From Thermohalobaculum sp951813525 (GTDB lineage: Bacteria; Pseudomonadota; Alphaproteobacteria; Rhodobacterales; Rhodobacteraceae): DNA of 64,000 nt. How positions within the stretch are numbered: position 1 is the first letter of the stretch; the number at the start of each line of letters is the position of its first letter. The notes beneath the pieces were generated by a model. The model saw nothing but the letters and a program-made list of their open reading frames with translations. It ran no database searches and was not told where the DNA came from. Positions 61,944-64,000 of this stretch are shown here, one piece after another. A program made the position numbers and the translations under genes. The stretch lies in assembly GCA_951813525.2 (NCBI GenBank), contig CATOTJ020000001.1, forward strand, positions 310,001 to 374,000. Direction: 5' to 3'.

Positions 61944-62936
61944 ATGGCGCACTTCCTGGATGGGACCGAGGAAGACCGGCCCGGCCTTGCGGCGGGACTG
62001 ATGCTGACCGCATTGGCGATGTTGGCGGCCCAGGACACCATGGCCCGGATGGCGGGCGAGCAGGTGTCGTTCTGGCAGTTCCAGGCGATGCGGGCATCGG
62101 GAAATGTCGTGCTGCTCAGCCTGTTTGCGGTCTTCGTCATGGGCGGCGCGCCGCGCCGCCCGCGAAATTTTCCAGCCGTTGCAGCACGTTGCCTGGTCAT
62201 GGTGCTGGCGACGATCTTCTTCTTCGGCGGCATTCCGCATGTCACGATCGTCGAGATGGCGGCCGGACTTTATACCTACCCGATCTTCGTCACGATCCTG
62301 TCGGGCGTGTTCCTGGGCGAGCGGATCGGATTGCGCCGGATCGGGGCAGTCGTTGTCGGAGCCATCGGCGCCATGCTGATCCTGCAACCGGGCGGCGCCG
62401 ATTTTCACCTGGTCAAGCTGATGCCCATCGGTGCCGGGCTGTCCTATGCCTGCAATGTCATCATCACGCGGCGCTGGTGCCGCGGCGAGAACGCGATCAC
62501 GCTGGCGCTTGGCATCGCCCTGTCCTTTGTGACCATCGGGATCGGTGGCTGCATCTGGCTGGGCCTGAACCCTGCCCCGAACAGCTTTCGCGAGACGTTT
62601 CCATTTCTGGGGCATGGCTGGCGCGAACCCCTGCTTTGGGTCGTTGGGATCACCTTGGCCTGCTCGGTTCTGAACGCGACCGCCAATGTCATTCTGACCA
62701 AGGCCTATCAAAGCGCCGAATCGAGCTGGCTGGCGCCGTTCGACTATACCTACCTGATCTTTGCCTCGATCGCGGGCGTCGTTTTCTTTGCAACATGGCC
62801 GGGACCATGGCAGATCGCCGGAATGACGTTGATCGCGGGGGCCGGTGTCTTCACCGCCTGGCGCGAACGCATGTTGAAGGCACAGCTGGCCGCGGACCTC
62901 GGCACCGAATTGCCGCCGCCTGGAACACGGGGATAG
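61944..62936 (+). CDS. DMT-superfamily (EamA-type) transporter
   Basis: A 330-residue inner-membrane protein with ten predicted helices in two EamA halves. The first half (about 15-145) has GLMLTALAMLAAQDTMARM and GIPHVTIVEMAAGLYTYPIF; the second (about 165-310) repeats the pattern with VIITRRWCRGENA and SSWLAPFDYTYLIFASIAG. Such carriers export metabolites or amino acids. GAGAGGAA lies before ATG 61944. Its neighbour, the PcaC-like gene, may hint at an aromatic metabolite, but this is weak. Confidence 0.9.
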   Translation: MAHFLDGTEEDRPGLAAGLMLTALAMLAAQDTMARMAGEQVSFWQFQAMRASGNVVLLSLFAVFVMGGAPRRPRNFPAVAARCLVMVLATIFFFGGIPHVTIVEMAAGLYTYPIFVTILSGVFLGERIGLRRIGAVVVGAIGAMLILQPGGADFHLVKLMPIGAGLSYACNVIITRRWCRGENAITLALGIALSFVTIGIGGCIWLGLNPAPNSFRETFPFLGHGWREPLLWVVGITLACSVLNATANVILTKAYQSAESSWLAPFDYTYLIFASIAGVVFFATWPGPWQIAGMTLIAGAGVFTAWRERMLKAQLAADLGTELPPPGTRG

Positions 62937-63125
62937 GGTGGCGATGCGCTGAAGCGCATCCTACCGGTGCCATCAACTCCGGGCGCCATCTGGGCGGACC
63001 GGCGCAACCGCATTTTGCCCGTCGCCCCAGGACAGCATGAATGCGCCGAGGCCACGCAAATCCAACACGTCTGCGCATTGCTTTTTCTCGCTGGATTAAG
63101 CTAGCCTGAATTCAGGTCGCATTCA

Positions 63126-64000
63126 GTGTATCGCAAAGATTACATCGCGCCCCGCCCGCGCCTCTTGAACAAAAATTCAGCGGTTTTCCGCTGGATTAGG
63201 CGAAATCTATTTTACAGCCCCGCAGGCAGCGTGATTTCGCTTGCTGCGGCTTTGTTTGTTTCTTGGATGGCGCTGCTGCTGTTTGAATGGGCGGTGCTCA
63301 GAGGCGTCTGGACTGCGGCATCGTTCAAGGAATGCGGTGAAATCGTCGCAAGGATTCACGGCCCCGGACCGAAAGGCGCTTGTTGGGCCGTGTTCAATGG
63401 CCGGATCAGCGAGTTTCTGTTTGGGCCGCATCCGCCGGAGTTCATATGGCGCCACGTTTCAGCCTGCGTATTGATAATCGCGGCGCTGGCGCCGCTCATA
63501 TTCGGCGCTTTGCCAAGGAAACTGCTTTGGCTTTCCGTCGCCTGCCCATTCATCGCCCTCATCCTAATCACAGGCGGCGTAAGCCCCGAAGCATCCAGAT
63601 CCTTCCAGGTTGGCGGCATCTTCATGATTCTCGTCATTGCGGCGACCAGCGCAACAATCGCGATTTCATCGGGCACCCTTCTGGCGATCGGCCACAAATA
63701 CGCGGCCGCCCCAGTCAGGGTGACCTGCGCCGCGATCACAGCGTTCTGCCGCGGCACACCGCTGGTTGTGCTTTTGTTCATCAGTACGATAATTTGACTG
63801 TTCTTTACGCCATTTCAGGCAAACACGGGTTTCGTTTTTCGCGCATCAGTCTTCGTCGCACTTCCGACAAGCGCCCTCGTCGCGATGATCGTCTATGACG
63901 GTCTGGCCGGGTTTAAGCGCGAACGGCAGGACGCCGCATACGCGTTGGGGTTCAGCAAAACGAAAACCTTTTGGCTGATTGTTCTTCCGCACGTGATCCA
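63126..64000 (+). pseudogene. Amino-acid ABC transporter permease (AapM-like), in-frame stop, truncated by window
   Basis: The protein opens as in AapM/HisM permeases: RWIRRNLFYSPAGSVISLAA, then WAVLRGVW, GACWAVFNGRISEFLFG, and FCRGTPLVVLLF. A TGA at 63795-63797 interrupts the frame after ISTII. The same frame then continues without other stops to the window end: LFFTPFQANTGFVF and DAAYALGFSKTKTFWLIVLP, the latter the EAA loop that docks the ATPase. TGG to TGA is the simplest cause. The usual SAYMAEVVRGG stretch is also altered (SALVAMIVYDGLAG), which fits decay. The start GTG 63126 is a guess. Confidence 0.85.

Noticed and set aside
63795..63797. TGA read as selenocysteine or other recoding in the permease
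   Set aside because: ABC permeases do not use selenocysteine, no hairpin element is obvious after it, and the neighbouring region shows drift; a nonsense change is simpler.

Overview
The window is GC-rich chromosomal DNA from an alphaproteobacterium, most likely of the Rhodobacterales/Roseobacter type. The support is indirect: the codon and base composition, a single-polypeptide PntA alpha subunit, a CheB-CheR-PAS protein preceded by a ladder of TTAA-N7-TTAA (CtrA-type) boxes, the sfsA-map pair, and an AapM-like amino-acid ABC permease. No rRNA, CRISPR array, prophage or replication origin is visible. The only RNA gene found is a tRNA-Gly(CCC).

Layout. 1-6.4 kb: a truncated SDR gene, an amidohydrolase, a PPOX flavoprotein, an unknown metallopeptidase/lipoprotein pair and polA. 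6.6-11.5 kb is accessory: an orphan ORF, a globin, an AT-rich membrane protein divergent from a trypsin-like lipoprotein, and a double NTF2-like protein. 11.6-19.1 kb: a CinA-like protein, sfsA-map, an MDR oxidoreductase, TrkH, a minimal MerF/Cys-rich pair, and a SpoU-type methyltransferase gene split by an IS630-type element. 19.2-29.9 kb: uvrD, two small exported proteins, a flavin reductase, a phenylacetate-CoA-ligase-like enzyme, pntAB, tRNA-Gly, a radical SAM protein and an unknown protein. 30-39.7 kb: CheB/CheR, a Cfa-type methyltransferase, leuC, an unknown protein, the rimI-tsaB-nfu cluster and a PAS histidine kinase. 39.9-49.5 kb: a very large alpha-2-macroglobulin followed by pbpC, then an IlvD/Edd dehydratase. 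49.6-53.2 kb: an Rrf2 regulator, a small membrane protein and a group III truncated haemoglobin (probable nitric-oxide response), then a VOC protein, a racemase-like protein and an unknown protein. 53.4-64 kb: an M20 peptidase, an esterase, an SDR, a pentapeptide-repeat membrane protein, a second identical IS630-type copy, a small exported protein, an IS5-type element, a carboxymuconolactone-decarboxylase-like protein, a DMT transporter, and an ABC permease with an in-frame stop.

Genes that probably act together: A2M with PBP1C (periplasmic defence and wall repair); Rrf2 with truncated haemoglobin (NO or redox stress, with a shared 16-bp motif upstream of two genes); RimI with TsaB (ribosome and tRNA modification); PntA with PntB (proton-driven NADPH supply); MerF with the GDCCxxC-type protein (mercury handling). 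Recent genome change is clear: two identical 1161-bp transposons about 41 kb apart, one of them breaking a trmH-like gene, plus an IS5-type element and a decaying permease.

I found no large unmistakable new system. The best candidates for undescribed biology are the AT-rich membrane protein/trypsin-like lipoprotein pair (8.6-10.6 kb), the HEFGH metallopeptidase/lipoprotein pair (2.1-3.4 kb) and the MerF/Cys-rich pair.
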